From positions 1 through 12,626 of the forward strand of contig CAZIWJ010000090.1 of assembly GCA_964542855.1 (NCBI GenBank): DNA of 12,626 nucleotides, given 5' to 3'. Shown in pieces: positions 1-7,713 of the stretch. The notes under the pieces are model-generated. The model was not told where the DNA came from and did no database searches. It saw nothing but the letters and a program-made list of their open reading frames with translations. The DNA is from CAZIWJ01 sp964542855. GTDB taxonomy: Bacteria; Bacteroidota; Bacteroidia; Cytophagales; Cyclobacteriaceae. The position numbers and the translations under genes are program-made. Within the stretch, counting starts at the first letter, position 1. Each line of letters starts with the position of its first letter.

Positions 1-51
1 AATACAGCATAAAGCAGTACCGGCCAGTATCCATTCCAGTTTTTTCATCAT
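1..51 (-). CDS. Partial CDS, 5' end only: exported or membrane-anchored protein of unknown function
   Basis: Reading leftward from an ATG-ATG pair at 51-46, the frame stays open to the window edge and gives 17 residues: MMKKLEWILAGTALCCI. A short Lys-Lys start followed by a hydrophobic run with two cysteines looks like the beginning of a secretion signal, possibly of a lipoprotein, although TALC is a poor match to the usual lipobox. It lies downstream of the aconitase terminator at 126-155 on the same strand, so it should have its own promoter. No function can be assigned from 17 residues. It could also be a chance open frame, but the combination of start codon, basic residues and hydrophobic core makes a real gene more likely. 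Confidence 0.45.
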   Translation of the reverse strand, partial: MMKKLEWILAGTALCCI

Positions 52-86
52 GTGTAATTGTATTAGTATATGCTGAATAAATAATT

Positions 87-118
87 CAATTGGAGAGTTA
101 GTAATGACAATTGGAAAG
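87..118. repeat. Two direct repeats of CAATTGGArAG, 21 bp apart
   Basis: CAATTGGAGAG at 87-97 recurs as CAATTGGAAAG at 108-118 with one mismatch in 11. The start-to-start distance is 21 bp, two turns of the helix, so both copies lie on the same DNA face. The core CAATTG is palindromic. The pair sits 36-67 bp ahead of the leftward partial gene that starts at 51, where an activator or repressor could bind. Two short copies in AT-rich DNA can also arise by chance. Confidence 0.3.
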
Positions 119-125
119 GCTTCAC

Positions 126-155
126 AAAAAAAGCATGCACCTTACGATGCATGCT
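126..155 (-). terminator. Intrinsic terminator of the aconitase gene
   Basis: On the minus strand an 8-bp perfect stem, AGCATGCA (148-155 read leftward) pairing with TGCATGCT (132-139), closes an 8-nt loop and runs directly into seven Ts (plus-strand A run 126-132). It begins 36 bp after the aconitase stop codon and fits a rho-independent terminator. A smaller inverted repeat, TACTC-agta-GAGTA at 161-174, lies between the stop codon and the hairpin. Confidence 0.88.
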
Positions 156-191
156 ATTCCTACTCAGTAGAGTAACTTAATATACGATTAA

Positions 192-2459
192 CTAAGACTG
201 TTCCAGCTTTCTAATCAGGTTTAATGCCGAACCGGCTTTAAACCATTCTATCTGGTTTTTATTGTAAGTATGATTTGTAACAATAGTATCTGCACTGCCA
301 TCGGAATGGGTTACTTTTAACGTAACAGGTTTACCAGGGGCAAACTCATGAAGATCTACAGTTTCAATAGAATCGTCTTCCTGAATTTTATCGTAATCAG
401 CGGGGTCGTTAAAGGTTAACGCCAGCATGCCCTGCTTTTTTAGGTTCGTTTCATGAATTCGCGCAAACGAACGTACCAGTACTACCCTGACCCCTAAATG
501 ACGAGGCTCCATTGCAGCGTGCTCTCGCGAAGATCCTTCTCCGTAGTTCTCATCACCAACAACCAGAGTTGGTATCCCTTCGGCCTTATAGTGCCGTGCA
601 GTTGCCGGAACTTCACCATAATTTCCAGTGAGCTGATTTTTAACTTTATTAGCTTCCTGGTTAAAAGCATTAACGGCCCCGATGAAACAGTTATTGGAAA
701 TGTTATCCAGATGACCGCGAAAACGCAACCACGGACCGGCCATTGATATGTGGTCGGTCGTACACTTGCCATAAGCTTTCAGCAAAAGCTTCATGCCGCC
801 GATGTTATCACCGTTCCAGGCGTTAAAAGGAGAAAGTAGTTGGAGTCGTTCAGAGTCATCTTTTACGATAATATCTACGCTGCTTCCATCTTCGGCAGGA
901 GGCTGGAATCCGGCATCTTCTACTGAAAATCCTTTTGAAGGAAGCTCTATTCCCTTGGGTTCATCGAGCATTACTTCTTCACCGTCTTCGTTAAGTAGTT
1001 TGTCTTTCAGTGGGTTAAAAGATAACCTCCCGGCAATTGCCAGGGCAGTGGTTAATTCAGGAGAGGTAACGAACGAGTGTGTGTTCGGATTTCCGTCGTT
1101 TCGCTTGGCGAAGTTCCGGTTGAAAGAAGTAACGATTGTATTCTTCTTATCCGGGTCTTTGCTATGCCTGGCCCACTGCCCAATGCACGGCCCACAGGCG
1201 TTAGCTAACACCACGCCGCCCATGTCACCAAAAGTACCTAGTAGTCCGTCACGGTCTGCGGTAAACCGAACTTGCTCAGAACCCGGCGTAATGGTGAACT
1301 CTGATTTTGTCGCCAACTTCTTAGCTACAGCCTGGCTGGCAATAGAAGCAGCCCTGGTTAGGTCTTCGTAAGAAGAATTGGTGCAGGAACCGATTAAGCC
1401 CACTTCAATTTCATCGGGCCATCCGTGTTCTTTCACGGCTTCCGACAATTTCGATATCGGCCAGGCCAAATCCGGAGTAAAAGGTCCGTTTACGTGGGGC
1501 TCCAGTTCAGAAAGATTAATTTCAATTACTTCATCGTAACACCTGGAAGGATCATCCATTACCCCGGGGTCAGCCCGCAACTGATCACGAACTTTTTCGG
1601 CTTCATTAGCCACATCTTCCCGGTCAGTTGCCATCAGGTAATCTCTCATTTTATCATCGTACCAGAAGAGAGAGGTTGTAGCTCCAATTTCAGCACCCAT
1701 GTTACAGATGGTTCCTTTACCGGTAGCAGAAATGGAGTCAGCTCCTTCACCGAAGTATTCTACAATAGCGCCCGTACCCCCCTTTACAGTAAGAATACCA
1801 GCCACTTTCAGGATTACGTCCTTTGCTGACGTCCAGCCGCTCATTCTACCGGTCAGGTGCACGCCAATCAGCTTCGGAAACTTGAGTTCCCAGGGCATAC
1901 CGGCCATTACATCCACTGCATCGGCACCACCCACACCAATAGCCAGCATGCCAAGGCCACCGGCATTGGGAGTATGCGAGTCGGTTCCAATCATCAAGCC
2001 TCCGGGAAAGGCATAATTCTCAAGCACAACCTGGTGAATAATACCCGCACCCGGTTTCCAGAAGCCTATACCGTATTTGTTAGAAACAGAGGATAGAAAG
2101 TCGTAAACCTCTTTGTTTGAGGTAACGGCATTTTGCAAATCTTTTACCGCACCTACTTCCGCCTGGATCAGGTGATCGCAGTGAACGGTTGAAGGAACGG
2201 CCGTGTTAGGTTTTCCAGCCTGCATAAATTGCAAAAGTGCCATTTGTGCAGTTGCATCCTGCATGGCTACCCGGTCGGGAGCGAAGTCTACGTATGATTT
2301 TAGTCGCTCGAAAGCTTCAGTTGGCTCTCCCTGGTACAGGTGTGAATAAAGGATTTTTTCCGCCAGAGTCAAGGGACGACCAACCACCGCGCGAGCCTTA
2401 TCGATTCGGCTTTTTGCGTTGGCGTACACCTTCTTTATCATGTCAATGTCAAACGCCAT
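192..2459 (-). CDS. acn: Aconitate hydratase, mitochondrial type
   Basis: Interconverts citrate and isocitrate through cis-aconitate in the cytoplasmic TCA cycle, using a 4Fe-4S cluster. The 755 residues match the length of the mitochondrial-type aconitases and are much shorter than the AcnA/IRP1 (about 890) or AcnB (about 860) classes. The three cluster ligands are visible: Cys359 in GSCTNS, and Cys422 and Cys425 in ANACGPCIG. Substrate-binding segments include DSHTPN at 160-165, GSEQVR at 393-398 and SFNRNF at 445-450. The C-terminal swivel domain carries GEGSSREHAA at 640-649, which holds the catalytic serine. ATG at 2459 gives the usual family N-terminus, and no cysteine or motif is missing. 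It is followed by a strong terminator, so it is the last gene of its transcript. The 117 bp between it and pyrF contain hairpins, so a separate promoter is likely, although I saw no good TAnnTTTG box. Confidence 0.97.
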   Translation of the reverse strand: MAFDIDMIKKVYANAKSRIDKARAVVGRPLTLAEKILYSHLYQGEPTEAFERLKSYVDFAPDRVAMQDATAQMALLQFMQAGKPNTAVPSTVHCDHLIQAEVGAVKDLQNAVTSNKEVYDFLSSVSNKYGIGFWKPGAGIIHQVVLENYAFPGGLMIGTDSHTPNAGGLGMLAIGVGGADAVDVMAGMPWELKFPKLIGVHLTGRMSGWTSAKDVILKVAGILTVKGGTGAIVEYFGEGADSISATGKGTICNMGAEIGATTSLFWYDDKMRDYLMATDREDVANEAEKVRDQLRADPGVMDDPSRCYDEVIEINLSELEPHVNGPFTPDLAWPISKLSEAVKEHGWPDEIEVGLIGSCTNSSYEDLTRAASIASQAVAKKLATKSEFTITPGSEQVRFTADRDGLLGTFGDMGGVVLANACGPCIGQWARHSKDPDKKNTIVTSFNRNFAKRNDGNPNTHSFVTSPELTTALAIAGRLSFNPLKDKLLNEDGEEVMLDEPKGIELPSKGFSVEDAGFQPPAEDGSSVDIIVKDDSERLQLLSPFNAWNGDNIGGMKLLLKAYGKCTTDHISMAGPWLRFRGHLDNISNNCFIGAVNAFNQEANKVKNQLTGNYGEVPATARHYKAEGIPTLVVGDENYGEGSSREHAAMEPRHLGVRVVLVRSFARIHETNLKKQGMLALTFNDPADYDKIQEDDSIETVDLHEFAPGKPVTLKVTHSDGSADTIVTNHTYNKNQIEWFKAGSALNLIRKLEQS

Positions 2460-2475
2460 AAGATGTTCAGGTTTG

Positions 2476-2488
2476 TTAAACAGTTTAA
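2476..2488. promoter_or_regulatory. Small palindrome TTAAAC-a-GTTTAA ahead of the aconitase gene
   Basis: Six-base arms around a single A form a perfect inverted repeat 17-29 bp upstream of the aconitase ATG, in its probable leader or promoter. The size and symmetry would suit a dimeric regulator, but the site is AT-rich and short. I cannot link it to a known regulator, and no second copy was noticed in the window. Confidence 0.25.
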
Positions 2489-2506
2489 GCTAAAAATATA
2501 TAAATA

Positions 2507-2534
2507 CAACGCCTAGCGTTGAGCGAAAATTCGC
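2507..2534 (-). terminator. Two adjacent hairpins between pyrF and aconitase, possible pyrF terminator
   Basis: CAACGC-cta-GCGTTG at 2507-2521 is a perfect 6-bp stem with a 3-nt loop. Right beside it, GCGAA-aa-TTCGC at 2523-2534 is a perfect 5-bp stem. Read leftward, the direction of pyrF, both hairpins come 43-70 bp after the pyrF stop and lead into an AT-rich stretch with a TTTTT run. The first stem is followed by TATTTATATATTTTT rather than an immediate U tract, so termination would be imperfect. A regulatory or leader role for the aconitase gene is the alternative. Confidence 0.45.
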
Positions 2535-2576
2535 CAGATCAATGTAAAAGTAATAAGCATTCGCAATATTCCCTTG

Positions 2577-3389
2577 TTACTTACCGATAAATGCCAACAT
2601 TTCCAGTTGCAGCTTTTCGGCGGCCCGCCTCGATGCTTCCTGGAAATCACTTGCCGAACTGGCATATAATATGCTACGAGATGCATTAATTAGCAAGCCA
2701 CTTTTCCGATTATCGCATCCATTCTCCAGAACTTCCTGTAAGTTGCCTCCCTGGGCGCCAATACCGGGTACAAGGAAAAAACTCTCGGAGGCTTTAGCTC
2801 TTATGCTTCGGATCTGTTCAGTTCTGGTAGCTCCGACCACGTACATTAGGCGGTTAACGCCTGTCCACTGCCGACTGGTTTCCAGCACTTTTTCGTAAAA
2901 GTATTGTCCTTCTTCTACTTTTACCATTTGCAAATCTTTGCTACCCGGATTGGACGTTAACAAAAGCAGGATGGCATATTTGTTTTCGTATTTCAGAAAC
3001 GGTTCTACGCTGTCGTACCCCATATAAGGGGAAAGGGTAACCGCATCGGCTTTCATTTCTTCAAAAAATGCTTTGGCGTATTGGTTGGCTGTATTTCCAA
3101 TGTCGCCGCGCTTGGCGTCGAGAATAATAAAATGGGTTTTGCCAATATAGTCGACCGTTTTTTTTAAACTGTCCCACCCGCCTGCGCCCAGGGCTTCATA
3201 AAAAGCAAGGTTGGGCTTATAGGCCACGCACAAATCGCGGGTTGCGTCGATGATGGCCTGGTTAAATTCAAATACCGGGTCTTTACCACTTTTTAGGTGT
3301 TTGGGAATGCACTTCGGATCAGTATCCAGGCCCACACAGAGCATGCTTGCCTTGTTTACAATCTGCTGACGGAGTTGTTTCTCGTTCAT
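2577..3389 (-). CDS. pyrF: Orotidine 5'-phosphate decarboxylase
   Basis: Catalyses the last step of de novo UMP synthesis, decarboxylating OMP to UMP in the cytoplasm. The protein is a TIM barrel without cofactor. Counting from ATG 3389 (270 residues), the signature DAKRGDIGNT is at 91-100, with the catalytic Asp91, Lys93 and Asp96. The phosphate-binding end of the barrel is seen in VPGIGAQGG at 207-215 and in NASRSI at 235-240. The N-terminal VGLDTDP (19-25) and the 270-residue length mark the longer PyrF class (about 270-280 residues), not the short E. coli type. An in-frame TTG at 3422 would add 11 residues, but that extension reads through the T run of a terminator and lacks family similarity, so ATG 3389 is preferred. 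It stands apart from other pyr genes here. The upstream hairpin leaves only 16 bp before the start codon. Confidence 0.96.
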   Translation of the reverse strand: MNEKQLRQQIVNKASMLCVGLDTDPKCIPKHLKSGKDPVFEFNQAIIDATRDLCVAYKPNLAFYEALGAGGWDSLKKTVDYIGKTHFIILDAKRGDIGNTANQYAKAFFEEMKADAVTLSPYMGYDSVEPFLKYENKYAILLLLTSNPGSKDLQMVKVEEGQYFYEKVLETSRQWTGVNRLMYVVGATRTEQIRSIRAKASESFFLVPGIGAQGGNLQEVLENGCDNRKSGLLINASRSILYASSASDFQEASRRAAEKLQLEMLAFIGK

Positions 3390-3405
3390 ACTGCGAATAT
3401 CGACG

Positions 3406-3436
3406 AAAAAAAAGACCGACAAAATTGCCGGCCCTG
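3406..3436 (-). terminator. Intrinsic terminator after lolA, immediately ahead of pyrF
   Basis: On the minus strand GCCGGC (3432-3427) pairs with GTCGGT (3420-3415) across the 6-nt loop AATTTT, using four Watson-Crick and two G-T pairs. One more G-C pair (3433 with 3414) extends the stem. Eight Ts follow at once (plus-strand A run 3406-3413). It lies 31 bp after the lolA stop and 16 bp before the pyrF ATG. The form is that of a rho-independent terminator, and the position would also allow control of pyrF by attenuation. Confidence 0.75.
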
Positions 3437-3466
3437 GTTTTATATGTTGCGTTTATGATCGACCGG

Positions 3467-4132
3467 TTACCTGGGGTTTTCGCGTAAATCAATAACTTCC
3501 ACTCCTTTGTGATCTTTCTTGTTAAAGGTAAAGTAACCATCAGGAACCGTTACATCCGGGTTAAAATTATCCAGGAAGTAGGTAAAAGTAGATCCGCTTC
3601 TGTCGTACACTTCCCATTTTTCCAGCATGCTACTATTCTGTCCAATATAAAGCCGAATACGATAAAATTGATTGTTATCATTCTCCGGAAGCAAATCTAT
3701 TACGTGTACTGCCTGACCATTCACTTCACTTTCTTTCAGGTACACGTATTTAAACCCCCTTTTGTAAGCATCGTAAATCTTGGAAGGTGATAAGTCGCCT
3801 TCGTTCGGACGGTAGTCGTCAACGTTTACCTCGTTTACTTCCTGCAGATAGGTCCAGGTGGTTTCTCCATTACTAATGATTTCCTGTTCACCCAGCAGTA
3901 GGCGAAATTTATCACCCTGAACGGTTATTTCTCCTTTAAACTCTTCATTCAGTGAAGCAGCCGGGTTATTCAGTGTATAACGGATGTCTGATTCGTACGT
4001 GTTCATCTGCTGGTATTTCTCACTCATTTTGTCAAGAATACCGCGCGCTTTTTCATCGTACTGTCCCTGCGCTGCATGAACACTCGTTGTAAGAGCAAGG
4101 AGGATTATAAATATAAATCTGGTTGTTTGCAT
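3467..4132 (-). CDS. lolA: LolA-family periplasmic outer-membrane lipoprotein carrier
   Basis: LolA collects lipoproteins released from the inner membrane by the LolCDE transporter and carries them across the periplasm. The 221-residue product begins with a signal peptide: MQTTR, a hydrophobic core at about 6-17, and likely cleavage after VHA (residue 20). The mature protein opens with an amphipathic helix (about 25-45) ending in the LolA-typical K-Y-x-x-M-x-T-Y-x-S/A-x-I pattern. It continues with alternating beta-strands, GEITVQGDKFRL (68-79), NGETTWTYL (88-96) and FYRIRLYIG (156-164), as expected for the half-barrel fold. Its start lies 21 bp after the ftsK stop on the same strand, so the two are probably co-transcribed. 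The same ftsK-lolA order is known from Enterobacteria. Bacteroidota LolA proteins diverge strongly from E. coli LolA, so the assignment rests on architecture and context. Confidence 0.88.
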   Translation of the reverse strand: MQTTRFIFIILLALTTSVHAAQGQYDEKARGILDKMSEKYQQMNTYESDIRYTLNNPAASLNEEFKGEITVQGDKFRLLLGEQEIISNGETTWTYLQEVNEVNVDDYRPNEGDLSPSKIYDAYKRGFKYVYLKESEVNGQAVHVIDLLPENDNNQFYRIRLYIGQNSSMLEKWEVYDRSGSTFTYFLDNFNPDVTVPDGYFTFNKKDHKGVEVIDLRENPR

Positions 4133-4153
4133 AATATATTACATCGTAAGTAA

Positions 4154-6640
4154 TTAATACTTTTCATTTATCTGTGTCAATAACTGTTCCAAACTGCTTT
4201 CATCTGAAACAAAAACTTCCCTGGCCTTGCTTCCTTCAAAAGGACCAACGATTCCGGCAGCTTCCAGCTGATCTATTAAACGACCTGCCCGGTTGTAGCC
4301 CAGTTTCATTTTCCTCTGAATAAGCGACGTGCTTCCCTGCTGGTGCGTTACAATCAGGCGGGCGGCATCATCGAACAGCTGATCCCGGTTTTTCAGGTCA
4401 ATAGCCGCCTGGTCATCAGTATCTTCATCTTCCTTGTATTCGGGCAAATGGTAAGCCGATTCATATCCTCGTTGGGAGCCTATAAAATCACAAATGTTTT
4501 CAACTTCTGCTGTATCGATAAACGGGCATTGCAAGCGAATAACATCTGACCCGTGAGAAAGCAGCATATCGCCCATACCCACTAACTGGTCGGCTCCTCC
4601 CGAGTCCAGGATGGTGCGGGAGTCAACTTTGGAGGTCACCTTGAACGATAGGCGGGATGGAAAATTTGCTTTAATAATACCGGTAATAACGTTAACCGAC
4701 GGTCGTTGCGTGGCTACAACCAGGTGCACACCTACCGCACGGGCCAGTTGCGCCAACCGGGCAATAGGGGTTTCAATTTCTTTTCCTGCGGTCATCATCA
4801 GGTCGGCCAGTTCGTCGATAATCAATACCAGGTAAGGCATAAAACGGTGCCCTTTCTCCGGGTTCAACTTTCGGGATATAAACTTTTTGTTGTACTCTTT
4901 AATGTTCCGGCAACTGGCATCTTTTAACAGGTCGTAACGGTTATCCATCTCGGCACAAAGCGAATTCAGGGTGTGAATAACCCGCTTGGTATCGGTAATA
5001 ATAGCCTCGTCGTCGTTGGGCAGCTTGGCCAGGAAATGCCGCTCAATTTTATTGAAAAGGGTTAATTCTACCTTCTTCGGATCAACCAGGATGAATTTCA
5101 GTTGTGAAGGGTGACGCTTGTAAAGCAACGAGGTAATCATTACGTTCAAACCAACCGACTTTCCCTGCCCGGTAGCCCCGGCAATTAACAGGTGGGGCAT
5201 TTTACTCAGGTCGGTAATAAACAACTCGTTGGTAACGGTTTTCCCCAGGATAATGGGTAACTCTTTATCGCTTTTCATAAACCGCTGGGTGGTTACCACC
5301 GAATGCATGCTAACCAGTTCCCGGTTCTTGTTCGGTACTTCTATACCAATTGTCCCTTTTCCGGGAATAGGGGCAATGATCCGGATTCCCAATGCAGACA
5401 GGTTCAGGGCTATGTCGTCTTCCAGGTTTTTAATTTTAGAAATCTTAATCCCCCGTTCCGGTACGATTTCATATAAAGTTACCGTGGGGCCTATGGTGGC
5501 TTTAATGGAAGAAATCCCAATTTTAAAGTTAATCAAGGTTTCCACAATCCGGTTCTTGTTGCTCTCCAGTTCTTCCTTGGTTACCCTGGCGTTATTGTCT
5601 GCGTTTTCATTCAGCAGGGTAGGTTCCGGGTAGTGGTACGACGATAAATCCAGGGTAGGGTCGTAATTTTGTACGGTATCATCAAACGCTTCTTCTTTCC
5701 CCTTGGTCACGGTGAATGAAGGCTCATCTTCTGCCGGGTTACTGGTTTGCTCTGCGGAAGTTTCGTCAACATTAAATTCAATTTCCGGCTGCTCCTCACT
5801 CACGGAAGGGTTAACTGGCTCCTTAAAAGGCTCTTCCACGTTGAAAGGCATTTCCTGATCAACACCAGGTTCCGGTTTTGTTGTTTTTTGCTCTGCTTCC
5901 ACATCGGTGGCGGGCGCCTTATCCTCTGCCGATGTGAATTTGGGGGGGGGAGTACCGGGGCTTTTAGGCGAACTTATACGGACGTTTTTCATCCGTTCAA
6001 CCAATGAGTGAAAGCTATACTGAATGCGGTAAAGCAGTTCGGATATCAGCTGCCCGGCCCAGCCCATGTTTAAATTGTAAATGCTGAATATGGCAAACGT
6101 AAGGATTAGAAACACCACGGTTCCCCAACCTATAATATCACGGAAGAAGATAGCCAGTTCATATCCGAATGTTCCGCTGAGAAAATTATCGGAAAGATTC
6201 GCCTGCACGGAAATATAACCCATCAGCAAACTAATCCAGAAGGTGAAAAACAGGGTCAGGGAACCGGCCTGGTAAACCATTTTTAACGGTTTCTGGGCCA
6301 GCAGGGTAAATCCTACAATAAAGGAGAAATAGGGAATGAAAAAGGAAGAAATCCCGAACCAGTTGTGGAGAAATTTATGGGCTACAATAGCCCCCACAAT
6401 GCCGAACCAGTTTTCAACCCGGTACCCGCTAATCGGGCTGGAAACTACCTCGCTCTGGTCCTGGATTCCGGTGTAGAGAAAAGAAATAAAGGAAATCGCC
6501 ATAAATACGGCTGCACCAAGAAGTAAAATGCCGAGGGTGAGCTGTAGCTTATCCGATTCCTGTGTAGCCGGAGAGGGCGTCTGCCGGGCCTTGTTGGTCT
6601 TGGTACGCGTTTGCTTTTTTTTATAAGTGTTCCTGGGCAT
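4154..6640 (-). CDS. ftsK: DNA translocase FtsK/SpoIIIE family
   Basis: FtsK is anchored at the division septum and pumps DNA so that chromosome termini are cleared and XerCD can resolve dimers. The 828-residue protein has a basic N-terminus (KKKQTRTKTNK), then about four membrane segments at roughly 33-57, 78-112, 124-145 and 165-190. An acidic, proline-rich linker follows at about 220-345. The motor has an alpha domain from about 355 and a RecA-like domain with Walker A GATGQGKS (488-495) and Walker B LVLIIDE (604-610). RLAQLARAVGVHLVVATQRP (628-647) is an FtsK hallmark. The C-terminal gamma winged helix (about 754-812, with QRKMKLGYNRAGRLIDQLE) should read polar sequences such as KOPS. The linker is much shorter than in E. 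coli FtsK (1329 residues) but normal for Bacteroidota. Three consecutive CCC proline codons form a nine-C run (plus-strand G run 5942-5950). The gene leads an operon with lolA. Confidence 0.97.
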   Translation of the reverse strand: MPRNTYKKKQTRTKTNKARQTPSPATQESDKLQLTLGILLLGAAVFMAISFISFLYTGIQDQSEVVSSPISGYRVENWFGIVGAIVAHKFLHNWFGISSFFIPYFSFIVGFTLLAQKPLKMVYQAGSLTLFFTFWISLLMGYISVQANLSDNFLSGTFGYELAIFFRDIIGWGTVVFLILTFAIFSIYNLNMGWAGQLISELLYRIQYSFHSLVERMKNVRISSPKSPGTPPPKFTSAEDKAPATDVEAEQKTTKPEPGVDQEMPFNVEEPFKEPVNPSVSEEQPEIEFNVDETSAEQTSNPAEDEPSFTVTKGKEEAFDDTVQNYDPTLDLSSYHYPEPTLLNENADNNARVTKEELESNKNRIVETLINFKIGISSIKATIGPTVTLYEIVPERGIKISKIKNLEDDIALNLSALGIRIIAPIPGKGTIGIEVPNKNRELVSMHSVVTTQRFMKSDKELPIILGKTVTNELFITDLSKMPHLLIAGATGQGKSVGLNVMITSLLYKRHPSQLKFILVDPKKVELTLFNKIERHFLAKLPNDDEAIITDTKRVIHTLNSLCAEMDNRYDLLKDASCRNIKEYNKKFISRKLNPEKGHRFMPYLVLIIDELADLMMTAGKEIETPIARLAQLARAVGVHLVVATQRPSVNVITGIIKANFPSRLSFKVTSKVDSRTILDSGGADQLVGMGDMLLSHGSDVIRLQCPFIDTAEVENICDFIGSQRGYESAYHLPEYKEDEDTDDQAAIDLKNRDQLFDDAARLIVTHQQGSTSLIQRKMKLGYNRAGRLIDQLEAAGIVGPFEGSKAREVFVSDESSLEQLLTQINEKY

Positions 6641-6659
6641 AGTGATACAATCGCTCTAA

Positions 6660-6667
6660 CAAATCTA
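6660..6667 (-). promoter_or_regulatory. Candidate ftsK promoter (-7 box TAGATTTG)
   Basis: TAGATTTG on the minus strand matches the Bacteroidota -7 consensus TAnnTTTG at every defined base. It ends 19 bp before the ftsK ATG, so transcripts would have a very short leader. No TTG is present at the usual spacing for the -33 element; TTA is the nearest. The 138-bp gap 6641-6778 otherwise shows only AT-rich DNA, and I found no convincing terminator for the symporter gene in it. Confidence 0.55.
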
Positions 6668-6778
6668 ACAGATTTTACAGATTATTAATTAGGGTGAGTA
6701 ATGGAAGTTTTTTTGGAAGCAGTACGAATTTACAACGACTAACTTATAAAATTATGTTATCCGGGTTTAAAAAGTAAG

Positions 6779-7702
6779 CTAGGAGCTTAAAGCACCAACC
6801 CGGTTTTTGAGTACATAAGCCAGGGCCAGCCCCGATAAAATATGCCAGATTCCCCACCAGCCTGCAACAATAGCCATTCCACCCAACCCTTCAAAGAAAT
6901 CAAAGATCAGAATCAGGGCAAGCCCGGAATTTTGTATGCCAGTTTCAATCATGATGGTTTTTGTACTTTTGTAATCTAGCTTACTGAACCGGCTGGCCAG
7001 GTATCCGGCCGATATTGCTACCGAATTATGAGCCAGAACAATTAGTACAATCAGGTAAAAGTATTCCAGGAATACGTCTACGTTTTTGGCAAAACTCACA
7101 ATTACAAAACCGGCGAAGATAAGAATAGACAAATACCGGAATATTACCTGAACCCGGTCAGCAAATACCGGGTAGTGATGGCGAATCATCATGCCCATAA
7201 CAATGGGTATTCCAAGCAGAAAAAAAACAGTTTTGGAGATATCCCAGTAACTTACACTAATTTCTCTCAGCAGGTTTGCCGTATCAGGGTTCAGTTGCGA
7301 CCAGAAGCTGAAACCAATTGGAGTGAGAAATACAGAAAAAACCGTGGAGAAGGCAGTCAGACTTACCGAAAGGGCAATGTTTCCATCGGCTATTACAGAA
7401 ATAAAGTTGGAGATATTTCCCCCGGGGCAGGCAGCTACCAGGATCATGCCGAGGGCTACACTGGGAACAGGTTGAAGCACTAAGGTAAGCAACAATGTAA
7501 ATAAAGGCAGCAGGATAAATTGCGATACTAACCCGGTAATAATAAGGCGGGGCTGGGAAGCAACCGCCTGGAAATCATCTACTTTCAGGTTAATAGCCAC
7601 GCCCAGCATAATTAATCCGAGGCAAATATTAAGCAGGATTAAACTATCCGGGCTGAAAGCCAGCTTCACTTCGTCGAGTTGGGAAAGAACAGGTTGCTGC
7701 AA
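6779..7702 (-). CDS. Bile acid:sodium symporter (BASS) family transporter
   Basis: A polytopic inner-membrane protein of the BASS/SBF family, which couples sodium import to uptake of organic anions; the substrate cannot be told from sequence. From TTG 7702 it has 307 residues with about nine or ten hydrophobic segments. Two family hallmarks near the sodium and substrate sites are present: ACPGGNISNFISVIADGN (91-108) in the first crossover helix and ETGIQNSGLAL (253-263) in the second. The start is uncertain. The only upstream in-frame ATG (7948) would overlap the metallophosphoesterase gene by 235 bp and add a hydrophilic, unconvincing N-terminus. TTG 7702, 11 bp after that gene's stop, or GTG 7669 (296 residues) are better. 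The family-like stretch LDEVKLAFSPDSLILLN begins just before the GTG, which favours the TTG. It is probably the second gene of an operon and translationally coupled. Confidence 0.85.
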   Translation of the reverse strand: MQQPVLSQLDEVKLAFSPDSLILLNICLGLIMLGVAINLKVDDFQAVASQPRLIITGLVSQFILLPLFTLLLTLVLQPVPSVALGMILVAACPGGNISNFISVIADGNIALSVSLTAFSTVFSVFLTPIGFSFWSQLNPDTANLLREISVSYWDISKTVFFLLGIPIVMGMMIRHHYPVFADRVQVIFRYLSILIFAGFVIVSFAKNVDVFLEYFYLIVLIVLAHNSVAISAGYLASRFSKLDYKSTKTIMIETGIQNSGLALILIFDFFEGLGGMAIVAGWWGIWHILSGLALAYVLKNRVGALSS

Positions 7703-7713
7703 AATTGCGGTAG

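Noticed and set aside
793..1371. Long rightward open frame of 192 codons opposite the aconitase gene
   Set aside because: It lies wholly antisense to a conserved gene, is rich in Ser and Pro, shows no domain and has no visible promoter. Similar antisense frames opposite ftsK and uvrB were rejected for the same reasons.
3390..3422. Longer pyrF start at TTG 3422
   Set aside because: The extra residues are encoded by the terminator T run and do not resemble the family N-terminus; ATG 3389 begins the expected sequence.
3319..3540. Leftward 73-codon frame bridging lolA and pyrF
   Set aside because: Overlaps both genes out of frame, spans the terminator and shows no family similarity.
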